The translations under genes were made by a program, and so were the position numbers. Positions 9,601-19,300 of a stretch of 32,321 nucleotides of DNA are shown piece after piece. The notes under the pieces were generated by a model. It saw only the letters and a program-made list of their open reading frames with translations, was not told where the DNA came from and ran no database searches. Each line of letters begins with the position of its first letter. The first letter of the stretch is position 1. Source of the DNA: Oscillospiraceae bacterium (GTDB taxonomy: Bacteria; Bacillota; Clostridia; Oscillospirales; Oscillospiraceae); contig WQXY01000024.1 in NCBI GenBank assembly GCA_009781515.1, forward strand, positions 1 through 32,321, in the 5' to 3' direction.

Positions 9601-9711
9601 GGAGTTATTAAGTTCTCTGCTGAAAAGAAAAATAGAAGAAAGGAGCACTGCAGCTCCGCACAGAACTACCAGCACAACCATAGGGACGAGAATTCGTTTT
9701 TTGATATTCAT
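6670..9711 (-). CDS. Kinase B: Cache-PAS hybrid histidine kinase with receiver and HPt
   Basis: A 1013-residue membrane kinase. TM1 (8-30) and TM2 (274-298) enclose a large Cache-type extracellular domain with features of single-Cache chemoreceptors (the segments RTYDLGDFGDNIAEQSHV and APIFDDNMNIVGVISLG). A PAS domain follows at about 318-432, then the H-box [18 protein letters not shown] (H465), HATPase at about 567-682, a receiver at about 707-825 (acceptor D763 in [10 protein letters not shown]), an HPt at about 850-935 (H884 in AHTLKGNAGQL) and a conserved C-terminal tail. All relay residues are present, so it can run His-Asp-His internally. It is the last gene of the five-gene operon, its ATG overlapping the stop of the lipoprotein gene (ATGA). 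The lipoprotein is a good candidate to present ligand to its outer domain, though that is inference. Confidence 0.94.
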   Translation of the reverse strand: MNIKKRILVPMVVLVVLCGAAVLLSSIFLFSRELNNSMREKVDTAMKIIESEINEMTAKARLAAFAATDNFSLSEAISDNDINRIADVVSAFKATAQLDFCTVLDNTGTVLVRTYDLGDFGDNIAEQSHVKSAFEGKIESYIASGDSIRLGIMAGAPIFDDNMNIVGVISLGLRLDTQNFVYKLKEQTGCEVTMLLGTQRVSSTVVGEDGRHIIGTNVADYVSEKVLAGEPFFDRIQLFGKDLLAKYIPLFGADDEIIGMVFAGFYTQEDTQKIAIFIVIGAAITLFVFAACVIIAMFISKAIEERLNNMMTEIRASDEYARLMFDSTPMSCVLWDENLKIINCNEEALTFFGVTKREALDDNAALSPEYQPNGLKSDTGEFEMVRRAFDEGYIRQEWMHQSTSGELLPCEVTLVRVKHKDGYLIAEFLRDLREQKSHLEEIEKTREAAEHANAAKSVFLANMSHEIRTPMNSIIGFSELAQDDDIPQKSKEYLDNIQDSAKGLLNIINDILDISKIESGKIVLEKVPFDLPDIFSHCQMSIAPKAEEKGISLYCYAEPSVEKKLLGDPVRLRQIFLNLLSNAVKFTNSGIVKLLASLVKTSEDTATMHFEIKDSGIGMTPEQITRIFEPFMQADDSVTRRFGGTGLGLAITKNFIELMGGTLVVESMVGVGSKFSFDITFDLTEETADMVPSKIILSDFEKPNFDGEILICEDNSLNQQVICDHLARVGIKAVIAENGQVGVDIVKKKREAGEKPFDLIFMDIHMPVMDGLEAASLMIEMGVKTPIIALTANIMTNDMEIYRQAGMYDTLGKPFTSQELWSCLLTYIAAKSYTTINERRQSSADDELLKRLKISFVKKNKTKYDELIKAIEDGDIKLAHRIAHTLKGNAGQLKKTQLQQAAEEVESSLSGDKSVVSMKQLANLKTQLSAVLAELEPEVEELQTGKKEAASLLGGDAARVLEKLEPLLKSSSSECLEFVDSLRLIQGTEDLVMYIEDFDFKSALKALEKLSLG

Positions 9712-10685
9712 TTATGTGTCCATTTCTCCAAAAGTCTTTCTTTTTCCTCAGAGGTATTATTAGACATATCGGCATAAATAATGCCTACAGGATAATTGGG
9801 GAGCGAAAATTCTCTTTCTTTATATATCCTTTCGGGACAAAACAGCACTTTGTCCATTTCAGTCCATTTTGTGACAATATAATCGAAAACTTCGCTGACC
9901 TCACGCTTTGTTTCTTTTCCTTTAACAATACCTTTGCCGTACAGCGAAAACGGAGAACCCTCTTCAAAGAAGCTAATTCTGAGAGGATAACCGTTGTTGA
10001 TTTCATTGACTGTTTGAGCAGTCATAGCAAACCCTATTGCCACCTCTTCATTTTTGAGCGCATTTACAGGACCTGAGCCGGAGCTTGTGAAAGCTGAAAT
10101 ATTCTTTGACAGCTTCTCAAAGTAGTCAAATGCTTTGTCTTCGCCCCATGCATTAACAAGGCTCTTTAGGAACATATATCCCGTGCCCGATGACTGCGGA
10201 TTTGGCATGGAAATAAGCCCCTCATATTCGGGTTTTAATAAATCCTCATAGCTTTCAGGAACAGCCAGATTTCTTTCAGAGAGAACTGTTCTGTTGATTG
10301 CGATGCAACCGCCGTTACGGTACCATGGCAGGTATTTAGGGACATGAGGTATCATATCTTCAGTATAAATATCGGTATCATATGCTGATAAATCAGCCAA
10401 GACATCGGTAATTCTTGCAAGATTGCCATATTCCATTTCACCGATGATATCACATTGTGTGTCTGTACCGTTTGTGAGCAGCTCAGCTAACAAATCACCT
10501 GTTGAATAGTATATGATTTGAATGTCGTAGTTTGGAAACTGAGCATCAAGGTCTTTTTGCATTGCTTCAATACGGTGATCTTCCGCACTGCTGTAAATCA
10601 TAACTGTGGGCGGCATTTTTCCGCCGCATGCAACCAAAGCCGCCATAATACACGCTGCCAAAAAAAGGCAAACAATTTTTTTCAT
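9708..10685 (-). CDS. Solute-binding lipoprotein (type 2 periplasmic-binding fold, Fe3+/AfuA-PgtC-like)
   Basis: A 325-residue extracytoplasmic binding protein anchored by lipid. The signal peptide ends in a lipobox LVAC with the modified cysteine C20. The mature part has family-1 binding-protein features: MIYSSAEDHRIEAMQKDLD, a CDIIGEMEYGNL stretch, the hinge-region segment SMPNPQSSGTGYMFL and a GSGPVNALKNEEVAIGF segment, like iron-type and phosphoglycerate-sensor (PgtC) proteins. No permease or ATPase gene accompanies it. It begins directly after the stop of kinase C (TAAATG) and its stop overlaps the start of kinase B (ATGA), so it is made in step with two kinases. By analogy with PgtC-PgtB, where a binding protein feeds a kinase, it is likely a sensory rather than a transport protein. 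Ligand unknown. Confidence 0.88.
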   Translation of the reverse strand: MKKIVCLFLAACIMAALVACGGKMPPTVMIYSSAEDHRIEAMQKDLDAQFPNYDIQIIYYSTGDLLAELLTNGTDTQCDIIGEMEYGNLARITDVLADLSAYDTDIYTEDMIPHVPKYLPWYRNGGCIAINRTVLSERNLAVPESYEDLLKPEYEGLISMPNPQSSGTGYMFLKSLVNAWGEDKAFDYFEKLSKNISAFTSSGSGPVNALKNEEVAIGFAMTAQTVNEINNGYPLRISFFEEGSPFSLYGKGIVKGKETKREVSEVFDYIVTKWTEMDKVLFCPERIYKEREFSLPNYPVGIIYADMSNNTSEEKERLLEKWTHK

Positions 10686-12899
10686 TTATTTTTCCAACTC
10701 CGCTAAAAACGCTTCAACTGCACTTTCCGCTTCTTCAAAATCACTGAGCAGTATATGCTCTTTTACATTTTCAAATGCTTTTTTCTTCTTGTCAAAATGC
10801 CTTATGATACCGGACAAGGTGTCGAGCGTTCCTTTTCTGTTATACTCGGCACACATTGCCTTAAACGCTATAAGACTCTCCCGCAGGTCTGTTATATCGT
10901 CACCGTCATCTGTTGCTTCCTGTCTAAGTTCCAGCTTTTGAAGCAGCTGCTTGAGACCCTCTACAAAACCGGGCGTGGTTTGTTCAATAAATCCGATGTT
11001 TTTGTCACGTGCGGCATCTTCCAAATCGGAAGCAATTTGAGACAGCTGCGGCTCGCCGATGTTTCCGAGTGAGCTTTTCATTCCATGGACAACTGTTGCA
11101 AAGTTGCGCAGTTCGTTGTCATCATCTGCCTTGCTATTTTTACAGAATTCTTCCAATGTGTCAATTGCTTTTTTTGTATCTCTTGTTGCAGACTCGATAA
11201 GGAGCGGCTCCATGGCTCCGATGGTGTCGTGTGCGTCGTGCGCACTGCCGTTTTGCTCCTGTGCCGCTTTTATGGTTTCGGGTGATTGTTTATCTTTTAT
11301 GTGCTTATTCAAAACACGATCAAGCTCGCGTGTATCTATCGGTTTTGAGATAAACTCATCAAAACCGCCTGCGAGGAAAATTTCCGCCTGTCCTGTCATT
11401 GCATTTGCCGTCAGTGCTACTATGGTTCCGCAGTACCCCTTGTCGCGAAGAAGCTTTGTTGCTTCCATTCCGTCCATTTCCGGCATCATATGGTCCATAA
11501 AAATTATATCATATATTTTGCCGTCAATGCATTTATCAACGGCTTCCCGCCCGCTTATTGCCGTTTCCACATTCAGTTTATAGGGCTTCATAAGCTTTTC
11601 GGCTACAAAAATATTTGTTTCCGTATCATCAACAATTAAAACCTTACCGTATGGCATAGGTTCACGTTTGAACTTATTTTTCTCTCTGTATGATGAATTA
11701 CTCTGCCTGAACCGCCGCAGGTTTTCGGCTACATCTTTACCCAAAACTTCATCATTTATTGTTTCCTGCGGAAGTCGTATAGTGACCGTGGTGCCCACAT
11801 TTGGTTCACTTTCAACTTGAAGCTCACCGTGCATAAGATTAACAAGGCGTTGTGTAATGGACAAACCAAGCCCCGTGCCTTCAATGCTGCGGGTGGAGTT
11901 TTCGTTAAAACGGGAGTATTCGTCAAACATTTTATCGAGCTGCTCTTTGGTCATTCCGTGTCCTGTGTCTTTAACGACCAAAACAAGGTTCGCATTTTTA
12001 CCGTCACTCTCGCGATTTGCAATAATTGATAAAGAAACCTTGCCTGCGCTTGTGTACTTAAAAGCATTGGATAAGATATTATTAAGTATTTGCTTGATAC
12101 GGAGCTCATCGCCTATAAGCTTCGCGGGGATATCATCTGTAATATTAAGTTCAAATTCAATGGGTCTGTTTCCGATACGCATCATATTCAGATGAATAGC
12201 ATCGTTGACCATGCTTGCAACCTGATATGTTGCAGGTAATATATCAAGCTTGCCCGCTTCAATTTTTGAAAAGTCCAAAATATCATTAATAATCCCGATG
12301 AGCATTTCGCTTGAAGCGTATACCTTATCAAGACCCTCTGCTATTTCGTCAGATAATGTTTCGTTTTGCATCAAAATATCGGTGATACCCATAATGGCAT
12401 TCATCGGTGTGCGGATTTCATGACTCATGTTCGCCAAAAATGAAGATTTTGATTTATTGGCGGCTTCTGCAATTTCTGCGGCAGACTCCGCTGCTTCCAA
12501 AGCACTTTCAAGTTCACGTTGAAGATTGACGATTTTCAGCTGCTGACCGACTCTGAGTTTAACAACCGTTGCGTCAAAGGGCTTGCGGATATAGTCAACC
12601 GCACCGATTGCCAGACCCTCACTCTCATTGACCGCATCTTTCATTCCCGTTATGAAAATGACTGGGATTGATTTTGTTCGCTCCTGCTTCTTAAACTCGG
12701 CGATAACCTCAAACCCGCTCATGTCGGGCATGATAACATCAAGCAAAATAATATCCGGCAAAAACTCATTTGCGTTTTCGAGCGCAGACATGCCGTCTTT
12801 GACCGAACGGATTTTGTAATCCTCCTTGAGAATATGTATGAGTTCCATGAGGTTTGAGGGATCATCATCTACAATCAGTATACTATTTTTCTTTTCCAT
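10686..12899 (-). CDS. Kinase C: cytosolic receiver - HisKA - HATPase - receiver - HPt hybrid kinase
   Basis: A 737-residue soluble kinase with no TM helix. An N-terminal receiver (about 5-120, acceptor D54 in LLDVIMPDMSG, acidic pocket DDD at 11-13) leads through a signalling helix (113-150) into the H-box [18 protein letters not shown] (H160), HATPase (about 262-385), a second receiver (about 417-530, D469 in MDHMMPEMDG) and an HPt (H605 in VVHGMKSSLGNIG). The receiver at the front means its input is a phosphoryl group, so it is built to collect signal from other kinases' HPt domains, making it the likely integrator of the operon. It starts 9 bp after the kinase D stop, with the ribosome site AGGAG overlapping that stop codon. 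Its C-terminal tail is related to, but more diverged than, those of B, D and E. Confidence 0.94.
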   Translation of the reverse strand: MEKKNSILIVDDDPSNLMELIHILKEDYKIRSVKDGMSALENANEFLPDIILLDVIMPDMSGFEVIAEFKKQERTKSIPVIFITGMKDAVNESEGLAIGAVDYIRKPFDATVVKLRVGQQLKIVNLQRELESALEAAESAAEIAEAANKSKSSFLANMSHEIRTPMNAIMGITDILMQNETLSDEIAEGLDKVYASSEMLIGIINDILDFSKIEAGKLDILPATYQVASMVNDAIHLNMMRIGNRPIEFELNITDDIPAKLIGDELRIKQILNNILSNAFKYTSAGKVSLSIIANRESDGKNANLVLVVKDTGHGMTKEQLDKMFDEYSRFNENSTRSIEGTGLGLSITQRLVNLMHGELQVESEPNVGTTVTIRLPQETINDEVLGKDVAENLRRFRQSNSSYREKNKFKREPMPYGKVLIVDDTETNIFVAEKLMKPYKLNVETAISGREAVDKCIDGKIYDIIFMDHMMPEMDGMEATKLLRDKGYCGTIVALTANAMTGQAEIFLAGGFDEFISKPIDTRELDRVLNKHIKDKQSPETIKAAQEQNGSAHDAHDTIGAMEPLLIESATRDTKKAIDTLEEFCKNSKADDDNELRNFATVVHGMKSSLGNIGEPQLSQIASDLEDAARDKNIGFIEQTTPGFVEGLKQLLQKLELRQEATDDGDDITDLRESLIAFKAMCAEYNRKGTLDTLSGIIRHFDKKKKAFENVKEHILLSDFEEAESAVEAFLAELEK

Positions 12900-12908
12900 T
12901 AAAAACTC

Positions 12909-15900
12909 CTAATTCAACCCTTTTAGCTTTGAAACTATTTCAAGAGCCGCCTTAAAATCAAATTCTTCCATTTTTTCAATGAGCATGGCAGTATCCGGTA
13001 TTTGTCTGAGCTTGTCCGTAAATGTAAAACACTCAGTATCACCCTCCTGCAGATACGGTATCAGCTCATCGAGCAGTTTGTCCGCTTCCTCTTTGCTGAG
13101 CTTCTGTACATCTTCGTTTTCTTTTGCGCTTACAGAAACCCTTGGCTCAAGCTCTTTAATGACTTTATTCAGTTCTTTTCCGAACACTGTCATATGTTCA
13201 CTTTCGACAAGGTTTTTCTCGTCCTTGAGATGATACTCAATAACCTCTGCGGCTTGCTGCAAGAGCGTCTTGCCAAGCTGTCCGGCATTGCTTGCCAAGG
13301 TATGTGCAAGCCTGTGTGCCAGCTTAATATCTCCCGAGCTGATTGCATCTGTTATCTCATTATACTTGTTTTTATTACTTTTTACGAAATTATTTATAAG
13401 TTTTTGCTGCAGCTCGCTGTCAGCCTCCGTTTTTTTGGTTTTATCCTCCGCCTGCCACTCTACCGGCTCAAAATACTTGAGCAGACAATGCCACAGTTCT
13501 TGAGAGGTAAACGGCTTGCCTATGTAGTCACTCATACCGCTCATTTCGTAGACAACCTGATCGTTTGTCATGATGTTTGCCGTCATTGCAACAACGGGAA
13601 CGTCAATATTAAGCTCAAGTATTTTCCCCGCAGCTTCAAGACCGTCCATAACGGGCATATGAATGTCCATAAATATAAGGTCAAATTGTTTTTCATTTTT
13701 TTCTATCCGCTCTTTAACCAAATTAACGCCTATCTGTCCATTTTCGGCGACGCAGGTTTTGAGACCCACTCTTGCAAGATGCTCGGTTATAACCTGCTGG
13801 TTCATGCTATTGTCTTCGCATAAAAGGATTTCACCCTTAAATGACGGCTTATCCATATGAATTGGCGCTTTTTTGTGTTCGAGTACGATTTTATCATTTG
13901 CATCGATTGTTTCAAATGTAATTTCAAAGCTGAACTTACTGCCGACTCCGGGTGTACTTAGGACTGTCAGCTCGCCGCCCATCATTTCAATCAGATTTTT
14001 TGTGATTGCAAGTCCGAGACCTGTACCACCGTATTTGCGGGTTGTGCCGGTCTCCGCTTGTGTGAACATCTCAAATATATTTTCGATTTGCTCCTGTGTC
14101 ATTCCAATGCCTGTATCTTTTACCTCAAATAGCATTGTGACAGAATTTTCGGTGAATTTTCTGACAGCCGACTGGACTTTGATTAAACCTGTGCTTGTAA
14201 ATTTGATTGAGTTTGAAAGCAGGTTAACAAGCACCTGAAACAGCCTTGTCGGATCACCCAGAGGCACTCTACCTATAGACGGCTCGGCATAAAAATGAAG
14301 TAAAAGCCCCTTGCTGTCAGCCTTTGGCAAAATCATTGTGCGGCAGTCGGAAAACAGTTCATGTAAGTTAAACGGAATTTTCTCAAGCTCCAATTTGCCG
14401 GACTCGATTTTTGAAATATCCAAAATGTCGTTGATAATCTGCAAAAGCCATTCCGAGTTTTGCAGAATATTTGCCAAATAATCCTTTGCTCTTTGCGGTA
14501 TGTCTTCACCCAAGGCAAGCTCGGAAAAACCGATAACACTGTTCATGGGAGTTCTTATCTCATGACTCATTTTCGCAAGAAACTCAGTTTTGGCTTTAGA
14601 GGCAAGCTCAAGCTCCTGCGTCCGCACTCCGACAAGTTTTTCCAAGCGTTTACCTGCATTGCGGCTCCTAAAGAACAACACAATAAGCAAGGTGAGTACA
14701 CATCCGAAAAGCACAAGCACACCGATAAACAAAGGCTGCTGAGCTTCTGCAATTTGTGCACGGTAGTCGTATGTTCGACGCATCCATTGGTTTGCAATGC
14801 CGTTTGTATCTATGGATTTAAGGGCTTTGTCAATAATGGAGCACAAGATAACTTCATTTTGATTAAATCCAAATCTTGTATCAATGCTTTGGTCAAAAAC
14901 ATAGTTGAGCTTATAGCCTGTTTGCTCCTGATAGTGTGTCAGGAACATGAGTCTTCTCTCCGTAGTCATAACCATATCTACTTCGCCGTTGAGCAGGGCA
15001 ATAAAGCTCTCCTCAATGCCGTCATATTCAACGGTATTTTCATGTCCGGGAAACCACTGCAAAAACATGGCGGTATAAGCAGTGCCACGGGTTAAGCCTA
15101 CCTTCGTGTGCAGTATTTCGTTGGTTGTGATGTTTCTGTAGTCCGCTCTGGATATAAGCGCATAATAGTCGGTCTGGATTGATGTTTCGGGCCAGATAAA
15201 ATACTCCTCGCGCGCTTTTGTCCATATCAAATCAGCAACAAAAGCCACCTCACCGTCGCGAAGCATTTCCTGCATTTGTGCCCATTCGGTATTTTCATCG
15301 TTTTGAAGCTCAAAGGTCAGACCTGTGAGCGCTTCGATTTCAATGAGCAAATCAAAAAATATTCCCTGCCATTCATTGTATCGCCTGTTATAGAAGCAAA
15401 TCGGGTAGTTTGAATAAATCGCCGCAACCGGAATGGGCAGAGTGCGGGTTCGGATATGTTCACGCTCCTCGTCGGTCAGTTGATTTTGCAGCTTGTGCTT
15501 CAGAAACTCCTTGTATCCGGTGTTGTAAAGGTCAACTAAATATCTTTTACCACCGTTTTGCAAAACCTTGTCAACTACAGAAATAATTGGCTCAAATAAA
15601 TCTGTTTGCGTTGCCATTGAAAGTGAAACATAAATCAAAGGATAAAAATCCAATACCACAATATCTTCATATCTGTCAAAGTGCACCTCGGCTACTTCGC
15701 TGTAAAAATATGCGTCGATTTCCCCGCTTATGAGTGCCCCGTGCACACTTTCAAAATCGCCGAGCGTGACAATTTCAAATGTTCCGGGCTCCATAGCTTC
15801 GGTAACACGGTCAATCGTAGCTGTACCCTCCATAAAACCGCAGCGCAGCGGTCTTTTGGCAGTTATTTCCCCAAAAGGCTCGCTGTCTTTCAAGCGGTAT

Positions 15901-16352
15901 GCTTTGACATGGCGTGTTGCAATCGCACCTGTCATATGGAAAATATCTTTGCGGTCTTCCGTGGCAATCAAGTCTCCTGTAAATGCAACTTCTCCTGTTT
16001 CGAGTCCATCCAATAAATCAAGCCATTCGTACAGCTGCGGCTTAAAGGTAATCCCGAAAAGCTCTGTCAGCCACTCGCAAAACAGTGCCGAGTATCCCCT
16101 TATTTCGCCGTTTTCGTTTACAAATGCTTCGGTGCTCAGCGGCATACCGTATGTAAAGTAATCAACTTCTCTTTGCAGTGCTTCAATCGCTTGTATTTCC
16201 TGCTCGGTAATTTCGGGAACGTCCTTATATGAGGTGAAGATTATAAAGTCGTCACCGTCTGATTGCACATTTTGTGCACAGCCCGCTACAGCGGTAGCTG
16301 CGATGACAGCGGCAAGCACAATACAAACTGCTCTTTTCAGATATTTGTTCAT
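12909..16352 (-). CDS. Kinase D: dual venus-flytrap hybrid histidine kinase with lipobox (BvgS-like input)
   Basis: A 1147-residue kinase with two tandem SBP_bac_3-type ligand domains outside the cell (about 50-285 and 295-530), one TM helix (541-562), H-box [18 protein letters not shown] (H597), HATPase (about 700-815), receiver (D896 in [10 protein letters not shown]), HPt (H1017 in [11 protein letters not shown]) and a C-terminal tail. The order resembles BvgS/EvgS, but there is no PAS between TM and kinase. The N-terminus is a signal peptide with a lipobox VAGC, C25, so the protein may be lipidated outside and also span the membrane. The HPt has Ala where the usual Lys follows the histidine (HxLK to HTLA). 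Its ATG overlaps the kinase E stop (ATGA), with AGAGG upstream. Flytrap ligands are usually amino acids or similar small molecules; this one is unknown. Confidence 0.93.
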   Translation of the reverse strand: MNKYLKRAVCIVLAAVIAATAVAGCAQNVQSDGDDFIIFTSYKDVPEITEQEIQAIEALQREVDYFTYGMPLSTEAFVNENGEIRGYSALFCEWLTELFGITFKPQLYEWLDLLDGLETGEVAFTGDLIATEDRKDIFHMTGAIATRHVKAYRLKDSEPFGEITAKRPLRCGFMEGTATIDRVTEAMEPGTFEIVTLGDFESVHGALISGEIDAYFYSEVAEVHFDRYEDIVVLDFYPLIYVSLSMATQTDLFEPIISVVDKVLQNGGKRYLVDLYNTGYKEFLKHKLQNQLTDEEREHIRTRTLPIPVAAIYSNYPICFYNRRYNEWQGIFFDLLIEIEALTGLTFELQNDENTEWAQMQEMLRDGEVAFVADLIWTKAREEYFIWPETSIQTDYYALISRADYRNITTNEILHTKVGLTRGTAYTAMFLQWFPGHENTVEYDGIEESFIALLNGEVDMVMTTERRLMFLTHYQEQTGYKLNYVFDQSIDTRFGFNQNEVILCSIIDKALKSIDTNGIANQWMRRTYDYRAQIAEAQQPLFIGVLVLFGCVLTLLIVLFFRSRNAGKRLEKLVGVRTQELELASKAKTEFLAKMSHEIRTPMNSVIGFSELALGEDIPQRAKDYLANILQNSEWLLQIINDILDISKIESGKLELEKIPFNLHELFSDCRTMILPKADSKGLLLHFYAEPSIGRVPLGDPTRLFQVLVNLLSNSIKFTSTGLIKVQSAVRKFTENSVTMLFEVKDTGIGMTQEQIENIFEMFTQAETGTTRKYGGTGLGLAITKNLIEMMGGELTVLSTPGVGSKFSFEITFETIDANDKIVLEHKKAPIHMDKPSFKGEILLCEDNSMNQQVITEHLARVGLKTCVAENGQIGVNLVKERIEKNEKQFDLIFMDIHMPVMDGLEAAGKILELNIDVPVVAMTANIMTNDQVVYEMSGMSDYIGKPFTSQELWHCLLKYFEPVEWQAEDKTKKTEADSELQQKLINNFVKSNKNKYNEITDAISSGDIKLAHRLAHTLASNAGQLGKTLLQQAAEVIEYHLKDEKNLVESEHMTVFGKELNKVIKELEPRVSVSAKENEDVQKLSKEEADKLLDELIPYLQEGDTECFTFTDKLRQIPDTAMLIEKMEEFDFKAALEIVSKLKGLN

Positions 16353-19300
16353 TGCACGTACCTCTCTTTTAGCTTCGATAGGGCTTCCATTGCAGCTTTA
16401 TAATCAAACGCTTCGATTTGTTTAATGAGTTCATTTGTGTCAGGGAATAAGACAAGCCTGTCGATAAAGTCCATACATTCACTGTCACTCTCTTTGAGCA
16501 TCGGCTCAAGCTCATCAAGCAGGCGGGCGAGCTGTGTGGTGTCTGCCTGCGTATCCGTCAAATTTGCTTTCTGCCGGTTTTCTTCGCCCGCAATCGGCTC
16601 AAATTCCGCCAGCACTTCCTGCAGTTCTTTTTTCAGCTTATCAATCTGCTCTTGTGTAACAAGATTTTTTCCGTCCTTAAGATTGTCTTCTATTTCGTCG
16701 GATATTTGAGACAGGTCATATTTGTTAAGCTGTCCTGCATTACTTTTTAAGGTATGCACAAGTCTGTGTGCAAGTTTAATGTCTTCGGAGTTTATTGCAT
16801 TTGTTATGTCTTCGAAAATTCGACAGTTGCTGCTTACAAAATTTACTATCAGCTTTTTCCTGAGCTTTTCCTCAGCTTGCGTATTTCGTGTTTTATCCTC
16901 TTCATTCCAACTGATTGGTGTGAAAAATTTCATCAAACAACGCCACAGTTCCTGTGATGTAAACGGCTTGCCGACGTAGTCAACCATTCCGCTTGATTTA
17001 TACATCTCACGGTCTTCTGCCATTATATTTGCCGTCATCGCAACAACAGGAACACCTACGTCAAGCTCAAGGATTTTAGCAGATGCCTCAAGCCCGTCCA
17101 TTACGGGCATATGCATATCCATGAATATGAGGTCAAATTGCTTTTCACCTTTTCTTTGGCGTTTTTTCACCATGTCAACACCGATTTTTCCGTTTGCCGC
17201 AACCACTGTATCAAGTCCCACTCTCGACAGATGCTCGCATATGACCTGCTGGTTCATTGAATTATCTTCACACAGCAAAATCTCGCCTTTGAAAGTGGGC
17301 TTTCTAAGTTCACTCAGAACTATTCTTGTTTCGGACAAATCATCCGTGCTCACATCTATCGTTTCAAATGTCAGCTCAAAAAAGAACTTACTGCCTACTC
17401 CGAGCGTGCTCTCTACCTTAAGCTCCCCGCCCATCATTTCGAGCAAATAGTTGGTTATGGCAAGACCGAGTCCCGTGCCGCCGTATTTTCGTGTGGTGCC
17501 GGACTCTGCCTGTATGAACGGGATAAATACCTTGTCAATCTGCTCGGGAGTCATACCTATACCGCTGTCTTTAATTTCAAAGTATATGGTTACTGTGCTC
17601 TTTTTGAGTTCTTTGATTGTGGAGTGAACTTTTACGATACCTGAGTTTGTAAACTTCACTGCATTTGAGAGAAGATTTGCAAGCACCTGACGCAGTCTCG
17701 TCGGGTCGCCGAGCGGCATTCTGCCGACAGACGGCTCTGCGTAAAAATGCATCATAAGTCCCTTTTCTTCCGCTTTTGGTGTAATCATAGTGCGGCATGC
17801 GGTAAAAATTTCATGCAGGTCAAACGGGATATTTTCAAGCTCGAACTTACCGGACTCAATTTTTGAGATATCTAAAATATCGTTGATAATATGTAAAAGC
17901 CATTCGGAATTTTCAAGGATACTTGTCAGATATCCCTTGGTTTTATCTGATATATCATCATCTAATGCAAGCTCGGAAAACCCGACTATACTGTTCATCG
18001 GAGTGCGAATTTCGTGGCTCATATTTGCAAGGAAATCACTTTTTGCCTTGTTGGCTTCCATTGCAATTTCGGATTTTCGAATTTCATCAATCAGCCTATG
18101 ATGATCTCTTAAGTCTCTTACATAACACGCTAACATATAATCATTTTGAAAGGTTGCACGGATAAGAGTAACCTCACATGGCAGCGGCTCTCCGTTTATG
18201 TCCAAATGCATCCATTCGAACTTACGGTATCCCTCTTCAAAAGCACCATCTATCAGTTCTGCTGCCATTTGGGAAGATAATCTTCCGTTAGGCTGGTACT
18301 CCGGCGTAAATTTTTCTTGCCATGTGTCGATATATTCCTGCTTGTGAGATACTCCGAATAAGTTGATAACCTCCTGATTGCAATCGATTATTTTATAGTC
18401 TCTTGTCCAGATACTCACACACATGGGTGTGGAGTCAATCATGATTTGTGTACGCTCTTCCGCTTCGCGGAGTTTTTCCACGTCACGCACAATGCAGCTC
18501 ATCGGGATATTGACCTTTAGTGCGATTTTTCTTGCCATATCTCGGCATGTGTCGCTGCCGCAAGCGCCGCAGTCCATGGTTTGTTTTTCTGTCGTATCTT
18601 TTTTTAAGAGCTTAAATGCGGCTGTGATATCGTCGTCTGTGAGTTCGGTTAATGTTGTGTTTATCCGTCGGTATTCTCTGATAAAGTGAGACGGGTTAAA
18701 TTTGTCGTTATATTCCTTATAGAGCTCCTTGTAGTAGTCTGCACCATATTTACTTGCCGCTTCTCTTTTGCGGTTATCCATTATTGTTTCGACTTCAAGA
18801 AGATTTCGTTCATGCGAGCAGCCCGTACCAACATTGCACCCGTCGATACAGTTCAAGACGTCGTACATTTCAGGTCTGTATGCGTCGTGTGTTTTGGCAT
18901 ACATGTCGAGCTTTTTATATACCGTTGAACCCTCTGCCGAATATGTGCGGATTTCTCTGTTTAAGATAAGTTCAAGATTGTCTTTAAGCCCGCCCGGCGC
19001 GGGAAAAAGAGAACCTAATGCACCAATGAGGTCAAAGTCGGTTTCTTTTATGGGAAGCCTGATGTTATTTTTTTCTATATAGCTGAGCAGACCGCTGAAA
19101 GTTATGTTGTAGTGAGGAAAGCCCACTGCCTCAAACTCGTTTCCTTTTGCTACGCACGGGGAGAGCACGGCAATTTTCCCCTGTGTTTTTTCGTACTGCC
19201 TGATGTAAATTGCTGTACACACCATAGGGCTGTGTATCGGAGAGAGATATTCGAGCAAATCATGGCGATACATTTCGCAATATGAAACAATAGCCGGACA

